The notes beneath the pieces are model-generated. The model saw nothing but the letters and a program-made list of their open reading frames with translations, was not told where the DNA came from and searched no databases. Position numbers and translations under genes: made by a program. From assembly GCA_964495755.1 (NCBI GenBank), contig CAZBXU010000076.1, positions 1 to 17,631 of the forward strand: 17,631 nucleotides of DNA. Reading direction: 5' to 3'. Each line of letters begins with the position of its first letter. Position 1 is the stretch's first letter. Of the stretch, positions 6,924 to 14,301 are shown one piece after another. The DNA comes from JAFGQJ01 sp964495755 (lineage in GTDB: Bacteria; Spirochaetota; Spirochaetia; SZUA-6; DRHE01).

Positions 6924-7925
6924 ATGGGAAAAGCAAGTGCGAATTTTAATCCCGATATCGATCTGATCGATTTCCAACCGACGAAATTTCTCGCCTTCCG
7001 AGACATGGAGGTCTGCAAGCGGGTAGCGAAGATCAAGAAAGAGGATCTCTGCAGTCTTCCCGAGGGCACACACCCCGATTTCAAAGCGCAGATACGGCCT
7101 GTCAAGGATTTCCACTTTCAGCTGGCCTTGGACATGCTGATTCGGATCAAGAAGGCACTGGAAGAGGGAAAACAGTTTGTGGGCGTGTTCCCCACCGGCC
7201 CGATTTTTCAGTACCAGCTGCTCGCAGACATGGTAAATGCACTGGATATCCCGCTGCACCACGTGCACTTTTTCTCCATGGATGAGTATGCCGATGAGGA
7301 TGGACGGGACATCAACCCGGAATGGCCCGGCTCGTTTCACTACACGATCAACATGCACTTCATCTCGCGTCTCGATCCGAAGCTGCGCATCCCGGCCAAC
7401 CAGATCCATTTCCCGTCGAGCAAAAATATCGATCATTACGACGACATGATCCTCGAAGCCAGGAAGGACCCTTCGGCAAAAGGGGCGCAGATCGTATACG
7501 GAGGCACCGGGCTCTCCGGACATTATTCCTTCTGGGATCCCCATTTGGCCAAAACCTATGGAATGGATATGGAGGCATGGATGAAGGCGACTCCCCTTCT
7601 GGTGGATTTCCATCCGATTTCCACGATCCAGATGGCGGTAACGGATATGCAGGGTGCCTGGCCGTTCGTGCCTCCCAAAGCGTATACGACCTCCGGATCC
7701 ACGATGCTCAATGCCGACTACAGATCCTGGTGGAATGACGGCGCCGGGCTCACGGCGGATGGTCAATACGCGGGAGGCATCGTCTGGCAGAAGTTTATCA
7801 CCCGCCTATCTCTTCATGGTCCGATCGTGCCTGAGATACCCTGTTCCCTGCTCAGGACAGCACCGGGGGAGGTGAATATCATTGAACCGGTGGCGGATGA
7901 TCTAAAGATTGAGCTCACGGCCTGA
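6924..7925 (+). CDS. NagB-like sugar-phosphate isomerase/deaminase family protein
   Basis: This 333-residue protein resembles the glucosamine-6-phosphate deaminase/isomerase superfamily but is longer than classical NagB (about 266). Family marks are FVGVFPTGP near residues 85-93, HFFSMDEY at 115-122 (NagB NMDEY) and YGGTGLSGHYSFWDP at 192-206 (NagB GIGxDGHIAFNEP). In the last motif the catalytic-triad Asp of NagB is Ser198 and the Glu is Asp205, while His200 is kept. Function as a true deaminase is therefore doubtful, though a ring-opening isomerase on a related substrate is plausible. It acts in the cytoplasm. The start has GGAGGT five bases upstream. It leads the plus-strand catabolic set; the M20 gene follows after six bases. 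Confidence 0.8.
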   Translation: MGKASANFNPDIDLIDFQPTKFLAFRDMEVCKRVAKIKKEDLCSLPEGTHPDFKAQIRPVKDFHFQLALDMLIRIKKALEEGKQFVGVFPTGPIFQYQLLADMVNALDIPLHHVHFFSMDEYADEDGRDINPEWPGSFHYTINMHFISRLDPKLRIPANQIHFPSSKNIDHYDDMILEARKDPSAKGAQIVYGGTGLSGHYSFWDPHLAKTYGMDMEAWMKATPLLVDFHPISTIQMAVTDMQGAWPFVPPKAYTTSGSTMLNADYRSWWNDGAGLTADGQYAGGIVWQKFITRLSLHGPIVPEIPCSLLRTAPGEVNIIEPVADDLKIELTA

Positions 7926-7931
7926 TCTCAA

Positions 7932-9233
7932 ATGCGCTATGTAGATGATGTCATTGGCTGGGTAGACGGAAACAAGGACGAGATCATTCGTACGATTTCC
8001 GAGCTCGTTCAAATTCGAACGGTAAATCTTCCCCCCGGTGGAAATGAAAAACCCGGGCAGGAGTATCTGTTCGAAAAGTGCAAAGAGCTTATCCCCGGTT
8101 GCGAAACGGATCTCTTCGAAGTGGAGGATATCCCGGGAATCCGCGAACACCCCCTGTTTTTCCCGACCATAGACGGGCAGCAGCGGGTATACAAGGATCG
8201 GCCTATCCTGGTGGCCAGGCTGGGGGGGAGCGGGGGGGGACATTCTCTTGTATTTTCCGGACACATGGATACCGTGCCCAGCTACAGGGATGAGTGGGAG
8301 GTGTTCAAAGATCCTTTTAGCGGCAAAGTGAAGGATGGAAAGATGTACGGCCGGGGTACCGTAGACATGAAGGCGGGCACGGCTTCGGGATTCCTCGCTC
8401 TTAAGTGCCTTCATGATCTGGGAGTGGAGCTTAAAGGGAATGTGTTCGCCGAAAGCGTTGTGGACGAAGAAAACGGCGGTGTCAACGGCTCAATTGCAGC
8501 CAGACTTAGAAATCCGGATATCGATTTTGCGATAGTTCCCGAACCCTCCGATATGGTCGTGGGGGTGGAGTCCATCGGAGGCTCTGATTGGAAGGTTACG
8601 GTCACCGAGAGCGGACCGGGAGGTATTGGACCGGATGTGAAGCTTCCCAACCCGGTATATAAGCTGGGCAAGGTCGCTCTAGCTTTGGAGGAGTATGACA
8701 AGAGGCTTGCCAAGCTGAAGGTGCCGGATACATACGATCCGGATATGCGCGTGCGTCTTCTCACCTTCCAGCTCAACGCCGGTGGATCTTCCTACCAGGA
8801 ATCCGGGGCGGTTCCCACCTCAGGGCACATCCTCTTCTGGCAGGAAATCTACTCCTACCAGAGCGAGGAGGAAGCGAAGAAAGATCTACTGGATTTCATG
8901 AAGGAGAGGCTCGGGGAGGACCCGGATTTTCGGGATAATTTCCCGAAGTTCGAAACGGTGATTCGTTTCCTCGAAGGACATAGAACGGACAGAAACCACC
9001 CGGCGCTATCCTCGATTCAGCGCGCCTACGACCGGTTGAATCTGGAATATCGGGAGAAGGGCATTCCCTTTGCCACGGATGTCTATTCTTTCAAGAAAGT
9101 ATCTAACACAGACGCGGCGATTATTGGTCCGAAGGGCGGGAATGTACACGGAATCGACGAATACGTTGAGATCGACAGTGTATTAAATCTGATAAAGATG
9201 ATGGTTTTGACGGCAATCGATTTCTGTATCTAG
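7932..9233 (+). CDS. M20-family metallohydrolase (ArgE/DapE-like)
   Basis: This 433-residue protein carries the complete two-metal M20 set: SGHMDTVP (His111, Asp113), GRGTVDMKAG (Asp145, bridging), ESVVDEENGG (Glu179 base and Glu180), VPEPS (Glu204) and a final His406 in GGNVHGIDEY. M20 enzymes cleave amide bonds, such as N-acyl amino acids, acetylornithine, succinyl-diaminopimelate or dipeptides. A middle dimerisation domain fits residues about 215-330. The gene starts six bases after the preceding stop and has no clear ribosome binding site, so coupled translation is likely. In this locus it may remove an acyl or amino-acid group from the same compound that the NagB-like protein handles; that is inference. 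Confidence 0.9.
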   Translation: MRYVDDVIGWVDGNKDEIIRTISELVQIRTVNLPPGGNEKPGQEYLFEKCKELIPGCETDLFEVEDIPGIREHPLFFPTIDGQQRVYKDRPILVARLGGSGGGHSLVFSGHMDTVPSYRDEWEVFKDPFSGKVKDGKMYGRGTVDMKAGTASGFLALKCLHDLGVELKGNVFAESVVDEENGGVNGSIAARLRNPDIDFAIVPEPSDMVVGVESIGGSDWKVTVTESGPGGIGPDVKLPNPVYKLGKVALALEEYDKRLAKLKVPDTYDPDMRVRLLTFQLNAGGSSYQESGAVPTSGHILFWQEIYSYQSEEEAKKDLLDFMKERLGEDPDFRDNFPKFETVIRFLEGHRTDRNHPALSSIQRAYDRLNLEYREKGIPFATDVYSFKKVSNTDAAIIGPKGGNVHGIDEYVEIDSVLNLIKMMVLTAIDFCI

Positions 9234-9236
9234 ATT

Positions 9237-9375
9237 CTATCTCAGGAGCAACAACTCCATCGGTGTTATCTTCATTCCCCTGAGGAAATAGGCGGGGCGT
9301 TTCACCGCGAAGCCCAGCTTCGTATAGAAGGGCGGGGCATATTCGGAAAGTGTTCACCGTGACGGTGTCAAGATC
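9237..9375 (-). pseudogene. GNAT acetyltransferase C-terminal relic, frameshifted
   Basis: On the minus strand, 9344-9237 encodes 35 residues plus a stop that match the end of a GNAT acetyltransferase: EYAPPFYTKLGFAVKRPAYF, then LRGMKITPMELLLLR. Just upstream, in the neighbouring frame, lies LDTVTVNTF, the strand that normally precedes it. One extra base in the CC (minus strand) at 9346-9345 separates the two frames. Nothing upstream of about 9400 looks like a GNAT N-terminus, so only the C-terminal third survives. It overlaps the leader of the UroD-like gene on the other strand. Confidence 0.7.
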
Positions 9376-9465
9376 CGGGATCGAAGCTTTCATGCTTTCT
9401 GCATCATCATCGCGCATTAGGCGGAAATGGGGGGGCGCGTCTGTTCCTCCAGGAGTAATTGGGAT

Positions 9466-9471
9466 TATAAT
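9466..9471 (+). promoter_or_regulatory. -10 box candidate for the UroD-like gene
   Basis: A perfect TATAAT at 9466-9471 would start transcription near 9478, about 19 bases before the ATG at 9497. The leader includes GAGAGGT at 9484-9490. No good -35 is visible 16-18 bases upstream, so an activator may be needed. Confidence 0.5.
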
Positions 9472-9496
9472 TAAATGCACTGTGAGAGGTAAACCC

Positions 9497-10708
9497 ATGA
9501 CTTCCCGCCAGCGGGTGCTTGCCGCGTTGGATCACAAAGAACCGGATCGGCTCCCCGTCGACCTGGGCGGATCGATCGTAACCGGGATCAACGCAATAGC
9601 CTATGCCAAGCTGAAGCGGTATCTGTCTGCGCGAGGCTGGAAGCTCGATCAAGAGCCGATCACGGTGACCAACATCATTCTCCTGCTGGCCGAAGTGGAG
9701 CCGGAATTGATCGATGCTTGGGGAATCGACGTACTTCCTATTGACCGATACTACGCCGCCCCGGGCGTTGCCCTGCGCGGCCGCTGGAAAGCCCATCCCC
9801 TGCCGGACGGCACCCCGGCTCTGTTTCCCGAAGATTTCTCGCCGGTTATCGAAGCGGACGGCACCTGGAAGCTCTTCGAGGGTGAGGTGATGACCAATGT
9901 TATGAGCCCCGGGAGCGGATCCTTCATTCCCACTCATTTTCCTCTGGCCAAAATCAGCCCGGAAGCGCTGGAGAGCTACCCCCTGGCCCGTATCAGCGAC
10001 GAGGAGCTGGATTATCTCCATAATAAAGCCCGATATCTACACGAGAACACGGACAAGGCCCTGTTCGGCTGGTTCAATGGCAGCATCTTCGAAACCGCGC
10101 AGTTCTTGAGCGGCTTCGATACCTTCTTTATGCGCCTCGCCGGCGAGCCGGAGCTCAGCCGCCGTCTGCTGGAACGTCTGACCGAAGCTGTCATCACAGA
10201 CCTGAAGCTCTACCTCGATGCGGTGGGGCAGTATATCCAGGTCATCGGCTTCGGGGATGACTTCGGCTTTCAGAACGGACCGCAGATCTCCCCCCGGCTG
10301 TTCCGCTCGTCGATCAAGCCTCTGCTGAAAGAGATCTATAGCACCGCCCATGCCTCGAGTCCGGCCAGGGTGTTTTTACACTCCTGCGGATCGGTCCACG
10401 AGTTTATCGAAGATTTCATCGAGATCGGCGTGGACATCCTCAACCCCGTGCAGACCTCGGCCGCCGACATGGAGGTGGAGAGACTCAAAAGTCAATTCGG
10501 CGACCGCATCGTGTTCTGGGGCGGCGGTGCGGATGTGCAGAACGTGCTTCCCCGGGGTACTCCCGAGGAGGTGCGCCGGGATGTGCGCCACCGGCTCGAG
10601 GTGATGCAGCCCGGAGGGGGATTCGTCTTTGCCCCGATCCACAATCTTCAAGCGGATATTCCCCCCCAGAACATCGTGGCCATGTATGAGGAAGCCCTGC
10701 GCGGGTAG
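9497..10708 (+). CDS. Uroporphyrinogen decarboxylase (UroD) superfamily protein
   Basis: From the ATG at 9497 the product is 403 residues and starts MTSRQRVLAALDHKEPDRLP, the usual opening of UroD-like methyltransferases and decarboxylases. It also has GFGDDFGFQNGPQISP near 251-266, FLHSCGSVHEF near 293-303 (His295 and Cys297, as in zinc-binding corrinoid methyltransferase relatives) and a C-terminal GGGFVFAPIHNLQADIPPQNI-like segment with His382. It is longer than haem-pathway HemE (about 350), and no haem genes are nearby, so haem synthesis is unlikely. Relatives of this size often occur in sugar or methyl-compound catabolic loci, with unproven reactions. The ATG is chosen over the in-frame 9350 start because GAGAGGT lies six bases upstream. 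Confidence 0.85.
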   Translation: MTSRQRVLAALDHKEPDRLPVDLGGSIVTGINAIAYAKLKRYLSARGWKLDQEPITVTNIILLLAEVEPELIDAWGIDVLPIDRYYAAPGVALRGRWKAHPLPDGTPALFPEDFSPVIEADGTWKLFEGEVMTNVMSPGSGSFIPTHFPLAKISPEALESYPLARISDEELDYLHNKARYLHENTDKALFGWFNGSIFETAQFLSGFDTFFMRLAGEPELSRRLLERLTEAVITDLKLYLDAVGQYIQVIGFGDDFGFQNGPQISPRLFRSSIKPLLKEIYSTAHASSPARVFLHSCGSVHEFIEDFIEIGVDILNPVQTSAADMEVERLKSQFGDRIVFWGGGADVQNVLPRGTPEEVRRDVRHRLEVMQPGGGFVFAPIHNLQADIPPQNIVAMYEEALRG

Positions 10709-10742
10709 TGCGGCTGAGTTGAATCAGCGGAATCTAAAATTT

Positions 10743-10758
10743 TCCTTGTATAAAAGGA
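10743..10758 (+). promoter_or_regulatory. Operator-like palindrome 1 upstream of the ATPase gene
   Basis: TCCTTGTATAAAAGGA is a 16-bp palindrome matching at seven of eight pairs. It shares its TCCTT/AAGGA arms and spacing with the element at 10774-10793. The centres lie 33 bases apart, about three helical turns. It overlaps the candidate -35. Confidence 0.5.
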
Positions 10759-10774
10759 TAATATTGCCTATATT
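10746..10774 (+). promoter_or_regulatory. Promoter candidate of the ATPase gene (leaderless arrangement)
   Basis: TTGTAT (10746-10751) and TATATT (10769-10774) are 17 bases apart. Transcription would start at or within a base or two of the ATG at 10781. The bases before the ATG are pyrimidine-rich with no ribosome binding site, which fits a leaderless message. An alternative -10, GATAAT at 10757-10762, has no matching -35. Confidence 0.4.
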
Positions 10775-10793
10775 TTCCTTATGGAAAAGGAAA
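10774..10793 (+). promoter_or_regulatory. Operator-like palindrome 2, spanning the ATPase start codon
   Basis: TTTCCTTATGGAAAAGGAAA has perfect 7-bp arms (TTTCCTT/AAGGAAA) and includes the ATG at 10781-10783. A protein bound here would sit on the predicted transcription start and the start codon. Confidence 0.5.
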
Positions 10794-12043
10794 CTTTGAA
10801 GAGAGCTATCCTTGACGGGCAGGAAATCTTCTCTTCTCGGCAGGTCATTCCGCGCGAGCACTCTCTGAAATGGAAAGATATCGAACGCTTGGAGAAGGTC
10901 ATTGCTGTTGTTGGACCGCGGCGAGCAGGGAAGACTTTCTTTCTGTTCCAGGTAATGAACGAACTTGGTCTGGAGCGGCGGAACGCGGTATTCTTGGATT
11001 TTTCGGAGATCCCACTTCAGGACTTTGCTGCTGAACACTTCGAACTTCTCTTTCAAGCCTATCTTGAGTTGTTTCCGGATCACACCCCCTGGTTTTTTTT
11101 CGACGAGATCCAGGAGGTGGCAAATTTCGAGAAGGGAATGAAATTCCTACTGAACCGGGGGCTTAAGATCTTTATTGCCGGTTCTACTTCACGGGTGTTC
11201 GCGACGAATCTGGCATCGGTTTTGAGGGGAAAGACACTCTCTACAGCCGTTCTGCCCTTAACCTTTCGGGAGTTCCTCCGTTTCAAGGAGAAGGCCGTGC
11301 AAGCTCCGGTCTCACGGCGGGAACTGGCAGAGATGCACAATCTTCTACAAGAGTACCTGCTTTGGGGAGGCTTTCCCGAAGTGGTGCTGGTGGATTCACC
11401 GGATATGAAGCTGAACCTAATACGCTCGTATATCGATTCCATGCTTTTCAGGGATGTGATCGAGCGCCACCATATCAAGAATGCCGTCCTGGTGGAATCC
11501 GTTTTTCTAAGGCTGCTCAAATCCTTCACCAAGGAGATCAGCATCCACAGATGGTATAACGACTATAAAAGCATGGGTCTCAAAGTGTCGAAAGACACGC
11601 TCTACCAGTACCTTGGCTACTTCGAAGAAGCTCAGTTCGTTTATCTCGTGGAGAACATGCTGGGTGGCAGCAGCAGTCAGAAGAAAATTTACCTGGTTGA
11701 CAATGGTTTGTACCTGCGGGTGAGAGGATTTGATAAAGATTGGGGCAAGCTGCTGGAGAACCGGGTATTCAATGACCTTCAGCGTCGCCACGGCCGGGTG
11801 AGTTTTGTGAAGGGCAGGGGACGGGATCTCGACTTTGTTGCCGGATCCAGGGCCGTCCAGGTGAGCTATGAGTTAAATGACCGGTCCTTGCGACGGGAGA
11901 CAGAGGGAGCAACCAGGGGATTGGAGCTGCCGGCTGTTCGTGAAAGCTTGGTTGTAGTGCAAGAACCGATGGAGCCGACCGCCACAATTGCTGGAGTGCA
12001 GGTGCTTGCCTATTGGCGAGCCTCTTTCGAGGGGATTTTGTAG
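10781..12043 (+). CDS. AAA_14 / DUF4143 family ATPase
   Basis: This 420-residue protein begins with a P-loop ATPase domain: Walker A GPRRAGKT at 45-52, Walker B WFFFDEI at 104-110, and an AGSTS sensor segment near 133-137. A winged-helix/DUF4143 part follows, ending in a PD-(D/E)xK-like core (LLENRVFNDLQRR, then GRDLDFV and VQVSYE). The family is widespread and often present in many copies per genome; its cellular role is not established. The ATG at 10781 gives the usual start just before the ATPase domain. There is no ribosome binding site, and the start lies inside a palindrome. The gene appears somewhat less GC-rich than its neighbours, which may mean transfer, but I did not measure this. 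It is probably its own transcription unit. Confidence 0.9.
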   Translation: MEKETLKRAILDGQEIFSSRQVIPREHSLKWKDIERLEKVIAVVGPRRAGKTFFLFQVMNELGLERRNAVFLDFSEIPLQDFAAEHFELLFQAYLELFPDHTPWFFFDEIQEVANFEKGMKFLLNRGLKIFIAGSTSRVFATNLASVLRGKTLSTAVLPLTFREFLRFKEKAVQAPVSRRELAEMHNLLQEYLLWGGFPEVVLVDSPDMKLNLIRSYIDSMLFRDVIERHHIKNAVLVESVFLRLLKSFTKEISIHRWYNDYKSMGLKVSKDTLYQYLGYFEEAQFVYLVENMLGGSSSQKKIYLVDNGLYLRVRGFDKDWGKLLENRVFNDLQRRHGRVSFVKGRGRDLDFVAGSRAVQVSYELNDRSLRRETEGATRGLELPAVRESLVVVQEPMEPTATIAGVQVLAYWRASFEGIL

Positions 12044-12058
12044 AACCTGCCTGAGCCC

Positions 12059-12088
12059 TTGACTCTTCGTGAAATCTAAAAATATAGT
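12059..12088 (+). promoter_or_regulatory. Sigma-70-type promoter of metG
   Basis: TTGACT (12059-12064) and TATAGT (12083-12088) each match consensus at five of six positions and are 18 bases apart. Transcription would start near 12095, giving a leader of only about four bases before the ATG at 12099. No ribosome binding site is visible. Confidence 0.6.
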
Positions 12089-12098
12089 AGCTGTACCC

Positions 12099-14285
12099 AT
12101 GAAGAAGATACTCATCACCTCGGCACTGCCCTACGTGAACAATACTCCCCATCTGGGAAACCTGATCCAGGTGTTGTCTGCTGACGTCTATGCCCGCTAC
12201 TGTCGTCTCCGGGGCTACGAGACGCTGTACGTCTGCGGCACCGACGAGTACGGTACGGCCACGGAAACCCGGGCCCTGGAGGAGGGCATCACCCCCCAAG
12301 AGCTCTGCGATCGCTACTATCGGGTGCATGCGGACGTGTACAAGTGGTTCAACATCGCCTTCGACAGCTTCGGGCGAACCTCAACTCCCAAGCATACCAA
12401 GATCACCCAGTCGATCTTTCTCGGTCTGGACAGCAATGGCTATATCAAGGAAAAAACCATCGAACAGACCTACTGTGAGACCTGCGACCGCTTTCTGGCG
12501 GACCGCTATGTCCGCGGGATCTGTCCCCACTGTGATTACCCGGAAGCTCGCGGAGACCAGTGCGAAAACTGCGGTAAGCTCCTCGATCCAACGGACCTGG
12601 TAGAACCCCACTGCGGGGTCTGTGGTGCGACTCCGGTGGTACGTGAAACCACCCACCTGTATATCGATCTGCCGGCGATCCTGCCGAAGCTGGAAGCCTG
12701 GATGGAGAAGACCTCGGTGGATGGCGCCTGGGCCAAGAATGCCGTCCAGATGACCCAGGCCTGGATCCGGGACGGCCTTCACGAACGGGCCATCACGAGG
12801 GATCTGAAGTGGGGCATCCCGGTTCCAAAAAAGAACTTCGAGAACAAGGTTTTCTACGTCTGGTTTGATGCCCCTATCGGCTACATCTCCATCACGGCCA
12901 ATCTTACCGACCAGTGGGAGCAGTGGTGGAAGAATCCCGAGGAGGTGAAGCTGGTCCAGTTCATCGGCAAAGACAACATTCCCTTTCACACGGTTATCTT
13001 CCCCTCTTCGTTGATCGGATCGGGGGAGTCCTGGACACTTCTGCACAGCATGTCCTCCAGCGAATACCTGAACTACGAGAGCGGCAAGTTCTCAAAGAGC
13101 AAGGGAATCGGAGTATTCGGTACCGATGCGGTGGGCTCGGGGATTCCCGCCGACGTCTGGCGTTTCTACCTGTTCTACAATCGCCCCGAGAAGGCGGATT
13201 CCCTGTTCACCTGGAAGGATTTCAAGGAGAAGGTCAACGGTGAGCTGATCGGCAATCTGGCCAACCTGGTCAACAGGACCCTCACTTTTGTCAATCGCTA
13301 CTTCGACGGCAGGTTGCCCGGGGCGGCTGAGGGCGGCGGTACGGCAGCCGACCCTGCTGCGGACGGCGACGCATCCCGGAAGTTCTGGCGGGAGGTCGAG
13401 CAGGCGGAAGAGGAAATACTCAACGCCCTGGAGCGGATCGAGCTTCGGGAGGCCTTGAGGCGCATCTTTGCCCTGTCCTCGATCGGCAACAAACGTTTCC
13501 AGGACGAGGAGCCTTGGAAGCTGGTTAAGAAGGATCGCAGAAAAACCGGAGTGCTTCTGCGGGATCTGGTGTGCCTGATCCGGGATCTGGCCGTACTGAT
13601 CCATCCCTATCTCCCCGAAACGGCGGACAGGATCCATTCCTTTCTCGGCACTGAAGGGTCGGGAACGGACCAGCTCGGGGTGCTTTCAGGAATCGAGGCG
13701 GTGAAAGATCCGGAGCTTCTGTTCCGCAAGCTGGAAGATGAAGAGATCGAGAATTTCAAAAAGAAATTTGCAGGAGGGCAGGGAATGGGCTCAGATACGC
13801 AGGCCCTTGAGAAGTTCCGTTCCCGGGTGGATCTCAGAGTCGCCAAGATCGTCGAGGTGGAAAAACACCCCAAGGCTGATAAGCTGTACATTGAGACCGT
13901 CGATCTGGGCGGAGAGACCCGCCGGATCGTATCCGGACTGGTTCCCTATTATCGGCCCGATGAACTCAAGGGCAGAAACGTCCTGCTGGTTTGCAACTTG
14001 AAACCCGCCCGGCTGCGAGGAGTGGAAAGTCAGGGGATGCTCCTTGCCGCTGATGACGGTAAAATTGTTGAAGTGTTGTTTGCCGACCATGCCCGGCCGG
14101 GTGACCCGGTTGGGCTCGCGGGGCAGCAGGTTTCGGGACAGGCAGCGGAGGAGATAGATATCGAAGAATTTTTCAGCATCCCCATTCAGGTCAAAAACCA
14201 TCAGGTGCTGATTGCCGAGGTGCTCTTGGAATGTGCCGGTAAGTCAATTACTTCGGAAAAGGTGAAAACGGGTCAGGTCAGATAA
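12099..14285 (+). CDS. metG: Methionine--tRNA ligase with C-terminal tRNA-binding domain
   Basis: This 728-residue enzyme charges tRNA-Met. The ATG at 12099 gives the standard opening MKKILITSALPYVNNTPHLG, with the class I HIGH motif as HLGN at 18-21. An earlier in-frame ATG at 12069 lies within the promoter. CGTDEYGTATE follows, then a four-knuckle zinc region with Cys126/129, 142/145, 155/158 and 172/175. The KMSKS loop is KFSKS at 330-334. From about residue 575 a Trbp111/EMAP-like OB domain follows (DLRVAKIVEVEKHPKADKLY; NLKPARLRGVESQGML), which aids tRNA binding and dimerisation. About 50 residues trail the OB domain. The gene is followed after 16 bases by the transglutaminase-like gene on the same strand. 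Confidence 0.97.
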   Translation: MKKILITSALPYVNNTPHLGNLIQVLSADVYARYCRLRGYETLYVCGTDEYGTATETRALEEGITPQELCDRYYRVHADVYKWFNIAFDSFGRTSTPKHTKITQSIFLGLDSNGYIKEKTIEQTYCETCDRFLADRYVRGICPHCDYPEARGDQCENCGKLLDPTDLVEPHCGVCGATPVVRETTHLYIDLPAILPKLEAWMEKTSVDGAWAKNAVQMTQAWIRDGLHERAITRDLKWGIPVPKKNFENKVFYVWFDAPIGYISITANLTDQWEQWWKNPEEVKLVQFIGKDNIPFHTVIFPSSLIGSGESWTLLHSMSSSEYLNYESGKFSKSKGIGVFGTDAVGSGIPADVWRFYLFYNRPEKADSLFTWKDFKEKVNGELIGNLANLVNRTLTFVNRYFDGRLPGAAEGGGTAADPAADGDASRKFWREVEQAEEEILNALERIELREALRRIFALSSIGNKRFQDEEPWKLVKKDRRKTGVLLRDLVCLIRDLAVLIHPYLPETADRIHSFLGTEGSGTDQLGVLSGIEAVKDPELLFRKLEDEEIENFKKKFAGGQGMGSDTQALEKFRSRVDLRVAKIVEVEKHPKADKLYIETVDLGGETRRIVSGLVPYYRPDELKGRNVLLVCNLKPARLRGVESQGMLLAADDGKIVEVLFADHARPGDPVGLAGQQVSGQAAEEIDIEEFFSIPIQVKNHQVLIAEVLLECAGKSITSEKVKTGQVR

Positions 14286-14301
14286 CCCGTACCGCCCGAT
14301 T

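Noticed and set aside
6876..7766. 296-residue minus-strand open frame opposite the NagB-like gene
   Set aside because: The plus-strand frame has recognised motifs and a GGAGGT site; the antisense product matches nothing I know and has scattered Cys/His without pattern.
12016..12043. Possible terminator hairpin (CCTC...GAGG) at the end of the ATPase gene
   Set aside because: The stem is only about four pairs, lies within the coding end and is followed by just four T residues.
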